Below, piece by piece: positions 45,687-55,457 of a DNA stretch of 64,000 bases. How positions within the stretch are numbered: position 1 is the first letter of the stretch; every line of letters starts with the position of its first letter. The stretch comes from Cavia porcellus (taxonomy: Eukaryota; Chordata; Mammalia; Rodentia; Caviidae). Made by a program: the position numbers and the translations under genes. The notes below the pieces were generated by a model that was not told the DNA's origin, did no database searches, and saw only the letters and a program-made list of their open reading frames with translations. The stretch is from NCBI RefSeq assembly GCF_034190915.1, contig NW_026947503.1, forward strand, positions 20,542,532 to 20,606,531. Direction: 5' to 3'.

Positions 45687-46793
45687 TCATTGAGGCCTCT
45701 CTGCCACTGCTCCTGGAATCCTAGTACTTTGCTCTCTCTCTAGAATGACCAGCAGTATTCTCTGTAGAGCTGGATTGGTGGTTGTGAATCTCCAAAGTTC
45801 CTCTTTGTCTTGGAAACATCTTGTTTCTCCATTAATTTCTTGAGACAGTTTAGCAGGTATATCAATCTGGGTTCGAGCTTATTTTCTTTCAGGGCTTGGA
45901 ATATTTCACTCCAGGCTCTTCTTGACTTGATAGTTTGTGTCAAGAAGTCCGCCATTATTCTGATGGGCCTTCCTTTATAGGTGATCTGTTTCTTGTCTCT
46001 AACAGCTTTGAATATTCTGTTCTTCTGCTGAATTTCTGGGATCTTATTATATGCCTGGGGATAGCTCTGTTTTGGTTGTAGGTGGGTGGAGTTCTGTATG
46101 CCTCATACCTCTGCATATCATTTCCTTTTGCTATGCTTGGGAAGTTTTCCTTAATTATTTCTGTGAATAGCCTTTGTAGTTCCTTTGCTTGTACCCCTAC
46201 TTCTTCATTCACATTCTTTATTTTTAAGTTATATATTCTCTTGTCGCTTCTTCATTCACATTCTTTATTTTCAAGTTATATATCCTCTTGTGGTCTTCTA
46301 GCCTTTGTATTGTTACTGCTTGTTTCTTTGTTAGTTTTAAAAAGTTTTTCCTTTCATAATCCCACATTGCAAACCTGTCCTCCAGTTTGGATAATCTATC
46401 CTTAGTTTCTTTCAAGCAGATTTGCCATCTTTCCATAGAGTTTTTAATTTCCTGGTAATCTCTCTGTATCTGCTTCATGTATTCTATATTTTCTTTACAT
46501 TCTTCATCAAATGGTTCTCTCCTTTGTTTGAGTTCCTCCCTTCTTCCATCTGTGTGTGCTTCAGGGGTGCTTAGCATCTGTTTTATTAATCTTCTTATAT
46601 CTTGCTTTACTGGGCGAAATATTTCCCTTTTGAACTCATCTATGAGGTCCCGAAAGTATCTCTTTATGTCCACTGGTGCCATGTCTGATATTTCATGTTT
46701 TCTGTCATCATTCTCCTTTGTATTTACCTGTCCTGGATCATTGTTCTCAGGATTGGAACCTGGGAACTTTTTCTTGTTGCTTCCTCTTCCCAT
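45687..46793 (-). pseudogene. L1 ORF1p pseudogene, three frameshifts
   Basis: ORF1p is the RNA-binding trimeric chaperone of L1 particles. The minus-strand start at 46791-46793 has a purine at -3 and G at +4. The first 189-codon frame (46224-46793) has a basic N-terminus (MGRGSNKKK) and a coiled coil (about residues 40-160, ending near SKLEDRF). It then enters the RRM (about residues 165-180, YNLKIKNVNEE). A 47-bp duplication (46201-46294) breaks the frame. The RRM and C-terminal domain continue in 45955-46212 (with TPPTYNQNRAIPRHII), shift near 46040-46052 into 45740-45955 (with SRRAWSEIFQALKE), and shift again near 45853-45865. Homology runs to about 45740, and a stop is at 45687-45689. Not functional. 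Confidence 0.9.
46201..46294. repeat. 47-bp tandem duplication inside L1 ORF1
   Basis: Copies at 46201-46247 and 46248-46294 begin TTCTTCATTCACATTCTTTA and differ at a few positions. 47 is not a multiple of three, so the duplication shifts the ORF1 frame. It repeats the codons for the KNVNEE part of the RRM and causes the stop at 46224-46226. Confidence 0.95.
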
Positions 46794-47622
46794 CTTTTTT
46801 GTTTCTTTCCAGAGGCCCCAGTTTCTTTCTTTGTTGGCTACAATTCTTCTGAAGCATGCTGGCTAGGTGACCCTTTCCACTGCAGTATGCTAATGAGTTG
46901 CAGACAGCAGCAACAGTATGCTGGCCCCTCCCCTCCAGGTCAGTCAAATTGCTGTGCTCTGTACTGTATTACTATGTGCTGTATACCCTCCGGGTTAAAC
47001 TCTGAGGCTTCACTGAGTTAGTGTGCGCCGCCACCATAGGGAATTGATTTCGGATAACCTATTGGATCTCAGCCAGGTCACGTGACCCAGGCCTAGCTCA
47101 CTCCACCAATCCCATTTGGGAAGGGAATAACTGACTGAAGTCACTGCTGCCCTTTGTACTTGCCAGTCCTGCCCGGTCCCAGAATGTCATCTGCCAGAGA
47201 CCCCCTTTCTATGGAATGGCTCTACTCCCATCACTCACCATAGGTCAATGCAGGCTCCGAGTCAGCTCAGCTCTCTGTTCCGCTGGCCAACCCCCACCTC
47301 AGTGTGAACGCGCCTCCAGTGAGTCAAAGCAGTGGGACCTTGGACAGCTTGGCAAATGGCCCGCAGCAGTGGGAGCACTGATCCTTTAGGTGTTCCAATA
47401 ATAGCACCAGGACTGTATGCTTGATTGGTTCTTCCTTAGTTTCTTCTGGGGATGAAAGAATTCTTCTCCCTCTGTTCAGGACTCTCCAACGCTGTATTAT
47501 GTTGAATTCTAAGTTGACTATCTCAGGGAGCCTCGGTAGCCAGCTGTTATCTATCCACCATCTTTGCTCCACCCCCGACAGCTTGAACTTCTCAAGACTG
47601 CAATTTCTGAGATGTGTTTGTT
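46794..47622 (-). promoter_or_regulatory. L1-type 5' untranslated/promoter region
   Basis: On the minus strand it includes 'gtcgggggtggagcaaagatggtggatagat' near 47545-47577, the kind of GAGC..AAGATGGYGGA text found near L1 5' ends. The region is richer in G+C and CpG than its surroundings. In L1 this region carries an internal Pol II promoter. Frames here (47324-47653 minus, 46747-46947 minus) are incidental. Confidence 0.6.
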
Positions 47623-47637
47623 TCCAAAAATACTTTT

Positions 47638-49154
47638 CCACCTCCTTTCTCACTGTTAAGTAATCATATAATCATATTCCCACCCACATACTTGCTTGAT
47701 ACAGTCCCTGTAAAAACATATAGAAAGCTCTTTCCCAGTTGCATATTTCTAATATAACCACATGCCTAAACTGAGCAAAATTACATTTACTGAAATCTGA
47801 TATAAGTAAGTTTTAATTAAATCAATTTAGGGTATTTCGGAAATTTTATTGGCCTTTCTCACTATTGCCCACTTGTTTCAGATGGGTAGTTGTTACAGAG
47901 CCATTCACTGTAATGTTTCTGTCTCAAGTAATATAACCTATTAAATTCTTATTCCAGAGTTATAAAATAGTCTCCTCCATTACCAGCTAATGATATCATT
48001 GTTGATTTGCTTTCAGTAAAGTTCAAGCTGTACTTCCTGCCTCACAGGTCATGTCTGGTTCTGTTCTTGGATTCCCTCCATTCAATGCTTTTGGTTCTCA
48101 AGGTGCCTACTCACTGTTCCTGGGAGCCTAGGGAATAGGAGACAATGTTTGTTTTTCTGTTGTTTTGTTTTTCTTTAGTCATAGTAAATTCTTCATCCAA
48201 GCTGTGGCTTCTTTATTATAGTACAGTTCTCAAACTTTTAATCTTAGATATCCTTGGACAATATCTTTATAAGGCAGAAAATAAATGTCAATGAAAACTA
48301 ACTTGCAAAAAAACGATTCCTGACAACATCCCTTTTCCGAGATACAGAGAGAAGCTAATGGACTTTTATGCCTCTCCTACAAGCTGTAAGATAACTTAAA
48401 CCTCATGTCACCACTCTTCCACAGTCTGTGATTAACCAGTTTCAGCCAAATATTGTACATTAGCATTTTTCATTCCAAACCAGTTTGTGGGTAAAGTGGA
48501 CAGGAATAAAATAGGCCATTCCCTGAGTTATTTTTGCTATGGTATTCTATTAAACCAAGTACGAAGAAAAGCATAATTTCACCAATAAAAAAGCAGGATA
48601 CTATCTTTTTCCCCATGCCTCTAAACACATGCCACACTAGGTTAAAACAACTGTTATCTATTTAGAAATGCAAATAAATATAAATATGTTCGGGGACAAT
48701 TCAGTCCCTGAATTGTAAAACTCTATGGCAGTAGTTAATTCTCGTGAGTCTTTACCTAATATTTCATGTTTCTGCTACAGGTACTCATCTACAAACTATT
48801 AAGTTATTTCATTTAAAGCTCTCAAAAAATCAAATTGGGTTTTGCTATGTATAAACTGTTATCTTTCTATACAGGACAAGGAAGGATCAACTCCAACAAA
48901 ACTGTAAATCATTTCCTTCTAATTTTATATAATAATACAAGTATTCTTCCAAATTCTAGGCTTTAAATGACAACAAGAATCGTAGTTTCTTGTTCTCTTA
49001 ATTCAATGCAACCACAGTATTACTTATTTTAATTTTCTCCACTCCTGTTGGAAAATGTATTTTATTGATCTATTTCCTCATTTCCATATTCCATGATACT
49101 CTAATACCGTGATTTATAGCCTAATACTAACTTTAAGTACAAAATGTGTTTTAG
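47638..49154. other. Unassigned sequence
   Basis: About 1.5 kb right of the HAL1-like element. No gene or named repeat recognised. Confidence 0.45.
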
Positions 49155-49232
49155 TATTGTTTTTGCAGTTCTGGAGATTGAACATGCCAGGGAGGTGTTC
49201 TACCACTGAGTTACAATCCCAACCAAAAGATG
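49155..49232 (-). repeat. ID-type SINE, reverse, old
   Basis: 'gttttgcagttctggagattgaacatgccagggaggtgttctaccactgagttacaatcccaacc' keeps the reversed B box (GGAGATTGAAC) and A box (CACTGAGTTAC). Confidence 0.85.
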
Positions 49233-49977
49233 TTTTTCATTTTTTTATCTGTATCTACTCAATTCCCCTCAGATTCCTATAATCCAACAGGTAGCTGGAG
49301 GAGCTAGGATTTAATATGTGGGTAGTAGTTAATACTGCCATATATATAAAACCAACAGGTCCCAACTTGCTTCTATGCCCTTAAAGATGTAAATAAATCC
49401 ATATATTATAAGACAGTTTCTTTTTCAAAAACCTTTCATTTTCTATTCTCACAACTCTCAGAGTTGCTGATTAGTAGTTTAATTTTAGAAGAGGACTTTA
49501 GAATCTAACTGAAAGAGTTTAATACGTAATATCCTTATTTTCCCACCCCAAGCCGCAGAAAAACGGGAAACCACGGCAGATAGGAGATAAAATATAAAAA
49601 AATAAAAATATCAGCTTTATTGTTGATGAAGTCTAGATTAGATATAGCAGTTTATGTTAGCTAACTAAATAGTCTGGGCTAGTATTTCTCCCCAGAATTT
49701 GATCATTTTGCCTACCCAGTCATAGGTACAGCTCAATAAGCATAAGTATCCCTGTGAATGCCTGCCACTGTAAATTTTACAGCATGAATAAGCAGGGCAG
49801 AACGAAGCCTCTGCAGAAAAAGATGAGGAGAACTGGACAGGCCAACCAAATTCCTTTTTCCAAACTCCAAGTAGGTAAGTCAGTTCTCCTTTCCTGAGGA
49901 TGAAAAGGATTCCTAGAATGGCTGAGAACATTATGCCCAATAAATGCCCATCCCATTCAAGCAAACAAGGAACCAGA
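49233..49977. other. Unassigned sequence
   Basis: A 107-codon minus-strand frame (49665-49988) has no recognisable domain and runs into the flank of a SINE insertion. Treated as chance. Confidence 0.45.
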
Positions 49978-49993
49978 AGAAATGACATTCTCT

Positions 49994-50097
49994 TGCTGGG
50001 GATTTAGCTCAGTGGCATGAGTGCCTGCCTGGCAAGCACAAGGTCATAAGTTTAATCCCTGGTGCCAAAAAAGGAAAGAAAAAAAAGGAAGAAAGAA
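49994..50097 (+). repeat. Young ID-type SINE with perfect target duplication
   Basis: Head 'tgctggggatttagctcagtggcatgagtgcctgcctggcaagcac', a B-box-like 'aagtttaatccctgg', and a purine tail (GGAA/GAAA)n. Flanked by AGAAATGACATTCTCT at 49978-49993 and 50098-50113. Confidence 0.96.
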
Positions 50098-50113
50098 AGA
50101 AATGACATTCTCT

Positions 50114-51159
50114 CCCAAAACAGAACTAAAAGAACCTTAAATTTCCCCCAGTTCTCTCATACCTTGTTCTTTATATCTGAAACTCCCTCCCTGAACAAAT
50201 CCTATTCATCTTATATTTTTGTTATCTTCAATTCTGTCATTTATCCATTTTGAGAATATTTGTTTATAAAAAGTGCTAAAACTCTGAAAATTCACTTGAG
50301 CACACACAAGTAAATTTGAGTAGATTGAAATATGCTATAAAGCAATAAACACTACATCTTTCCCTCCCCACCCGTCGTGGGCTATGTTTAGATACATGAT
50401 CAAGGCAGTACAACGGTAGACCCAAAGATACCAGTGTCCATGCACACATCCAATGAGTAAATCTTTTTTTAGCCTTAAATCCAGGTTTTAATATGCTCTT
50501 CCCATATTCAAATACATGTGTTGGCATACAGACTATAAGATAAGCACCCCTCTTTGAAGACCAAGCTACTTCATACAATGGGGAGTGAGATCAGAGCTAA
50601 CTTCAAAAGGGAAAAGATAGAGATCAGAGATCTAAAAATGTGACAGAACAAATATCACAAGGCGAAGTGTGTCACAGTAGATGTTATAATTGACAAAATT
50701 TGGGGAAAGACTGGAATGTGGGGTGGTTTGGAAAAAGTAATTGAGAAAGGAAATAGAATTTTGGATGATCTCAAACTAATAATCCTGAATGACTTGGAAA
50801 ATGTAATAGCATAGAATTTTGGATGATCTCAAGCTAATAATCCTGAGTGACTTGGAAAATGTAATAGCAGTAACCAAAAAGAAAAATGCACAAAACAGCA
50901 ATTTGAGGGAAGGAGATTCAGATGAGAGATCCTTAAGAAATATTTGTATTTAAAGGACAAGTAGAATATATAAACCAAAGAAGAAGCTGAAAATGGGCAA
51001 TGACACTAGAAAAGAACAAGGACAGTAAAATAGTAGACAAGGAGAAAACATTTTAAAATAGATTAGATGTCTATTCATGGCAGTAATTAAAAGAGACAAC
51101 GAACAAAGATATTAGTGGGTGTGGCAAAAACTAGTAATAATGAAAGGTAGCAGCCGCTG
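50114..51159. other. Unassigned sequence with a 58-bp duplication
   Basis: No gene or repeat family recognised apart from the duplication at 50754-50869. A 100-codon minus-strand frame (50276-50578) is unsupported. Confidence 0.45.
50754..50869. repeat. 58-bp tandem duplication
   Basis: Copies at 50754-50811 and 50812-50869 begin TAGAATTTTGGATGATCTCA and differ at two positions. A fairly recent event. Confidence 0.97.
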
Positions 51160-51345
51160 GTGCTTATCATGTGCCTACATGCCAGGCATACTGTTTCAGA
51201 AGTATGAACTCACTTAATGCCCCCAAAAACTCTAGAAGGCTAAATAATATTATCACCTCCATTTTGTTGATCATCAAGAAAATTACATCCATAATAAAGC
51301 AGAAGCAGAACTCAAATGAGGTGGGAGTAAGAACATGGTTAGAAG
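51160..51345 (-). repeat. MIR SINE, reverse
   Basis: 'gcttatcatgtgcctacatgccaggcatactgtttcagaagtatgaactcacttaatgcccccaaaaactctagaaggctaaataatattatcacc' is the reversed MIR with its CORE-SINE block. The frames 51171-51551 (+) and 51167-51439 (-) are read-through. Confidence 0.85.
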
Positions 51346-52674
51346 GGAGAAAAAATGTTTTGCCTAAAGTGTTGGTTTCTTTGTTTGTAAGGCAGAGGCC
51401 ACTGAACATTTTTAAAGGGTTTATTGAAGGGAATGACACAATCTATACCTGCCCAATAGAGAAAATACCTCTGATCCTACTGGAAAAAGATATATGCAAA
51501 GAGGATAGGCACATGATATCAAATTGTCCAGGAAATAGTATGACAAGGTAGAGGATAGCACAGTACTACCAAGCAACACTTGTTATAGTGCTGAGTCTGA
51601 AAAGTGAGAAACTAGAAAGGAATCCAAAGGAAAGACAGCTATCTAACAGTCTCAAGCTTCCTTCTGCCCCAATGTATAGGAGGAACAGATGGCAGGATCT
51701 GAATAAGACACTTGGCATTACTTCCAGCATTGGAGATACCGGAACCCAAACAAAGGTCTGTGGCTGAGGACACCAAGTACCTAAGGCCCCATTTACCCCT
51801 CTCTCCTTCCCTTTGATTTCCAAAGATCAGAGAGTACTGTGTTACTCTGTGTTAATACTGTAATTACCTCAGAAGCATACAATGTGAAGAGCAAAGAAAA
51901 TTCAGTAAACACTGATAAAAACAAGTCACTTCTTGAAAGCAGTGCTATCCTGTGCAGCTCAGCAGCTCACACATATCCTGGAGGCAGAAAATGTGCACAG
52001 TCACACAAGAAAAACTACTGACAAGGTAAATCCTCAGACAGGAAGATTTTGTGGATTTAGATGCAAAATAGTGTTAAAAAGTTAACTATGTTTTAGATAG
52101 TTTATTTTACAATTCTTATTTCCAGCGTAAAAACACATACACAAAAAAACTATTCGTACAAATATCTTTTATAACAACTATATGGCAAAATAAGAAAAAC
52201 TAATTTAATGCAGATTATAAACATGCGGTACAGATATTTTCTTTGAGCAACTTATACCCTACTTGAATTAATCATAAAACTCAAGCTCATAAATTAAATT
52301 ATTCTAATTTTTAATATTTAAAACAAACCTACATGAAAATCACATGGTATCAAGAAAACAATAATGGTTTCTAGAAAATACTCTGTTAAGATATTTTTAT
52401 AAAGGTAGATAGTTTGTTTTTTAAGAGTTACATAAAGATTACAAAACAGAAAAACACCACAGTCATAGTTCAAGGTCAGTTGATAATTACTTTAGGATCC
52501 TAAACAATCAATTCCCTCTTTAAGACTGCCTCTTTCAACTGTAAATGAATGAACTGAACTAGATGCTCACTTAGAAGTTCAAGGCATATCAAAATAGCTT
52601 CACCAATTAACCCTCACTCCCACCCCATGAAAGTCAGAGCTTCCACTGGGTGTTATATAAACCAACCCTTTCTT
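51346..52674. other. Unassigned sequence
   Basis: Nothing recognised. Frames at 51566-51823 (-) and 51839-52021 (+) are unsupported. Confidence 0.45.
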
Positions 52675-52785
52675 ATTTTGAGATAGGATCTGCCTAAATC
52701 TCTAGGCCAGCATTCCTCCAGCCTCAGGCTCCCAAAGTGCTGGCATTACAGATAATGCAACCTCATACCTAGCCAGGTAATTAAT
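52675..52785 (-). repeat. B1-like SINE, reverse
   Basis: 'ttttgagataggatctgcctaaatctctaggccagcattcctccagcctcaggctcccaaagtgctggcattacagat' is a reversed B1 left-arm-rich copy. Confidence 0.85.
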
Positions 52786-52809
52786 TTTCTATTTTAAAAA
52801 AAGGATTCC

Positions 52810-52931
52810 CACAAGGGAGGCTGAGGCAGGAGGGTCCTTAAAAGTTTCAGACTAGCCTGTGCTACAAAGTGAGCACAAGACCAGCCTGCACTACATAGCC
52901 TAAACTGTCTCAAAAAAAAAAAAAAAAAAAA
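52810..52931 (+). repeat. B1-like SINE, 5'-truncated, with A-tail
   Basis: Starts at 'acaagggaggctgaggcaggaggg', lacks the usual start, has a doubled 'agcctg..ctac' right arm, and ends in an A24-26 tail. AAAAAGGATTC lies on both sides (about 52797-52807 and 52930-52940), giving a target duplication. It sits head to head with the reversed B1 just before it. Confidence 0.88.
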
Positions 52932-52940
52932 AAGGATTCT

Positions 52941-54744
52941 ATTTAGCTAGGCAATGAGGAATGCTCAATAGTATCTATAATTTATTAACTATAAAATCAA
53001 TATAGCTATTACTAATAAATGCTATCACTTAAGTTATCACAGACTGAACACTATTAAATCTTTACTAGTTTTTAGATAATATGTAACAAGAAGTCTAGGA
53101 AATTTTTGTTAGCATTTTTCTAAATGTTTTTTAAATGCTTATATAAAGTACGTCATACTCAGTGCCCCTGTTTCCATGTAGACAGCCTCGAAAAACTATT
53201 ATTTAACAATCATAATTCCTCTCAGAATATTTAATAAAGAGATGCTGATACTCTATTCTCTTTTTTTAACTTAAGAATTCTCCTTTCCTCATTAGAGGCA
53301 AGCACCAGTGGGACACCTACTCTTAAGGGAATCACAGCAAATTTTATCGAGTTTGCTGAGCAGGCCACCAATAAACAAACAAAAACACTCCATCTATATC
53401 TTGCTTAATATTCACTCTTTCACCAAACTCTAAAATTCCCACAAAATTATGTTATCTAGCTTACAGTGTAAAAAAATAAAATAAAATAATATAAAACACA
53501 CCGTTGGGGAGAGGGCAAATGGGGAAAGAAAAATAGAGGAAGGTAATAGAAAGAGCACTGCACTGATACCACAACCACCCTAAGGTAAGAATTATCTGTA
53601 CAGGAAGAATTTAAAACTAGCAGAAGTAACATAAAATGTGTAAATGTTCAAAGTAGGAAGCAAAACCAATTCTGCCTGGCTCCCAAAACCACCATCTCTT
53701 TGACAAGTTCAAAACCTACAGTAAGCTCAGAAACAGCAGCAATAAAAGGAGAAAAATTAACATCATAAAAACACAAAGCCACTTTTTACCAAGACTATTT
53801 ATGAAAAGTGAAGTAGGAGCTGGAAATGCCTAGAAGGCACAAACAAGGGATAGGAGCAAGAAAGTGTATCACCTAAAGAGGCAGCTGCTTATTCATTTCA
53901 CAAAGGAATGTGAACTTGATGTCAAGGTCACTTCAAGAGACACTAGAAATAATCTCATTATTTTAGATACTGAAAATTAACTTTAAAAAATTAAGCATAC
54001 TTCTGCTTAAACAATGTAATAAATTTGTCAACAACTAGTATCCAGGCCATGGAAATGCTAGTTCTCAGCCTCCAATATTCTGCAGTTATTATCATATTAA
54101 CACAAAAAGAAAGAGTCAAGTATACAACTTGAGGCAAAGACATGCCAGGTCCTTGAACACTGAAAGACTATAAAATTAGATGAATCATATACAATGTTTA
54201 GTCACAATTGGAATTAGTTAATTGTTTTAATCACAGCTTTTTAATTTTCACATTCCCAAAGTTAAATAAAGAGCAAAAGAACAGAAAAGTAAGGGAAGCA
54301 TGGTATAGTAAAGATTTTAGTTGCCAGAAAAAAACAACTCTTAAGTGAGTCCCCCAAGCCACCAGTTACAAAAACTCTATGACATCGTAATTCTAAACAA
54401 AATTAATTTTGAATAGTCTTTAATTTTAGCCACAAGCCATAGCCATGAGAAAATACAATCATCTTGAGATTAAGAGAATTTCATATAAGATTTTTGACAA
54501 AAAATATTTTAACCAAAGATGCAACTATATCAACTATAGCTAACTCTCTCCATTTTTCCACTCGTTTTCCTTAAGTTTCATTTTGAGGAAAATGTGAATA
54601 AATTGAAAACATTTTACCTGCACACACAATAAAGTCTCTGAAAGTAAAAGGTGATCTAAGACTGAAAAGTCTTATCTTTATTTTACAGATGGATGAAGAT
54701 TTTAAACTTTCAAAAAACAACAACAAAAAAAGTATTTTTCTAAA
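52941..54744. other. Unassigned sequence
   Basis: About 1.8 kb, AT-rich, nothing recognised. Confidence 0.45.
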
Positions 54745-54925
54745 CTATTGTTTTGATTTAGTACCAGGGATTGAACCATAGTCTAGAACATGCTGGGCAA
54801 GTACTCTACCACTGGCTACATCCCCAGCCCTTCTTTATTTTAATTTTGAGACAGAATCTTGCTAAATTGCCCCAAGCTGACCTGGAATTTGCCTCAGTCT
54901 CCTGAGTAGGTAAGATTACAGGAAT
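54745..54925 (-). repeat. B1-ID dimeric SINE, reverse
   Basis: A reversed ID unit ('tagtaccagggattgaaccatagtctagaacatgctgggcaagtactctaccactggctacatccccagccc') is followed by a reversed B1 unit ('ttttgagacagaatcttgctaaattgccccaagctgacctggaatttgcctcagtctcctgag'). This is the mirror of the B1-ID order at 38740. Confidence 0.88.
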
Positions 54926-54931
54926 TTAGCA

Positions 54932-54942
54932 AGCGCGCGTGT

Positions 54943-54993
<51 letters not shown>
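54932..54993. repeat. Alternating purine-pyrimidine tract, (CG/TG) then (CA)n
   Basis: GCGCGCGTGTGCGC (from 54933) runs into an uninterrupted CA repeat to about 54992. About 60 bp of strict purine-pyrimidine alternation, with the GC-richest part at one end. Confidence 0.97.
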
Positions 54994-54995
<2 letters not shown>

Positions 54996-55095
54996 GGCTC
55001 ATGCAACACTTTATTTAAAGTCTCAAAACAATTATTTTTATCTGTGCTCTCTCAGTACCAATATTCTCACCATATGGCATGGCCATTCAATATGG

Positions 55096-55192
55096 TCTTT
55101 TGTTTTGTTTTGTTTTGTTTCTGCGGTACCATGACCTTGCGCTTGCCAGGCAGGTGCTTATGCCACTGAACTAAATCCCTGGCCCCAGTCTT
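55096..55192 (-). repeat. ID-type SINE, reverse, with (TTTTG)n tail
   Basis: A (TTTTG)n run at about 55098-55121, then 'gcggtaccatgaccttgcgcttgccaggcaggtgcttatgccactgaactaaatccctggcccc'. Young-looking. Confidence 0.92.
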
Positions 55193-55344
55193 AGGTTTTT
55201 GAAGTGGGTTCCACCATGTTACTTTCTGGCACTGTATCTGCAGGATTTTTAAAAATGTTATCTGTGAATTACCCTGACTACCTTCTATCCTCTGTCCTGC
55301 TCACCACGTAGAGTCACATATTCAACAAACATTTCCATGTGAAC
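55193..55344. other. Spacer between two reversed ID SINEs
   Basis: About 150 bp with no recognised feature. Confidence 0.4.
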
Positions 55345-55457
55345 TTTGTTTTTGGTTTTTTGGTAGGATTTTCTTTTGTTTTGTTGGTGGGATTGAACCC
55401 ATGACCTTGCACTTACTAGGCAAGTACTTAGGCCACTGAACTAAATCCCCGGCCCCA
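55345..55457 (-). repeat. ID-type SINE, reverse
   Basis: 'gttttgttggtgggattgaacccatgaccttgcacttactaggcaagtacttaggccactgaactaaatccccggcccc', the same orientation as the copy 150 bp to the left, with a T/G-rich tail. Confidence 0.92.

Larger units (their letters stand above)
43606..47622 (-). mobile_element. Half-L1 (HAL1)-like retrotransposon without ORF2
   Basis: A ~4.0-kb minus-strand unit. It has an L1-type 5' region (about 46794-47622), a broken ORF1 (45687-46793), about 2.1 kb of non-coding 3' sequence and a poly-A tail (T-tract at about 43603-43631 on the plus strand). None of the ORF2 endonuclease or RT motifs is visible between ORF1 and the tail. This is the layout of HAL1 elements, L1 derivatives keeping only ORF1. 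TCCAAAATCTTTT (43598-43610) and TCCAAAAATACTTTT (47623-47637) may be remnants of the target duplication. An L1 with an internal ORF2 deletion is the main alternative. Confidence 0.75.

Noticed and set aside
46477..46866. Plus-strand frames opposite L1 ORF1 (46082-46405, 46477-46866, 46695-47021)
   Set aside because: They are the antisense of the L1 ORF1 pseudogene. The coding signal (coiled coil, RRM and C-terminal domain order) is on the minus strand.
54939..55169. 76-codon frame starting with Thr-His repeats
   Set aside because: It reads through the CA microsatellite into a reversed ID SINE.
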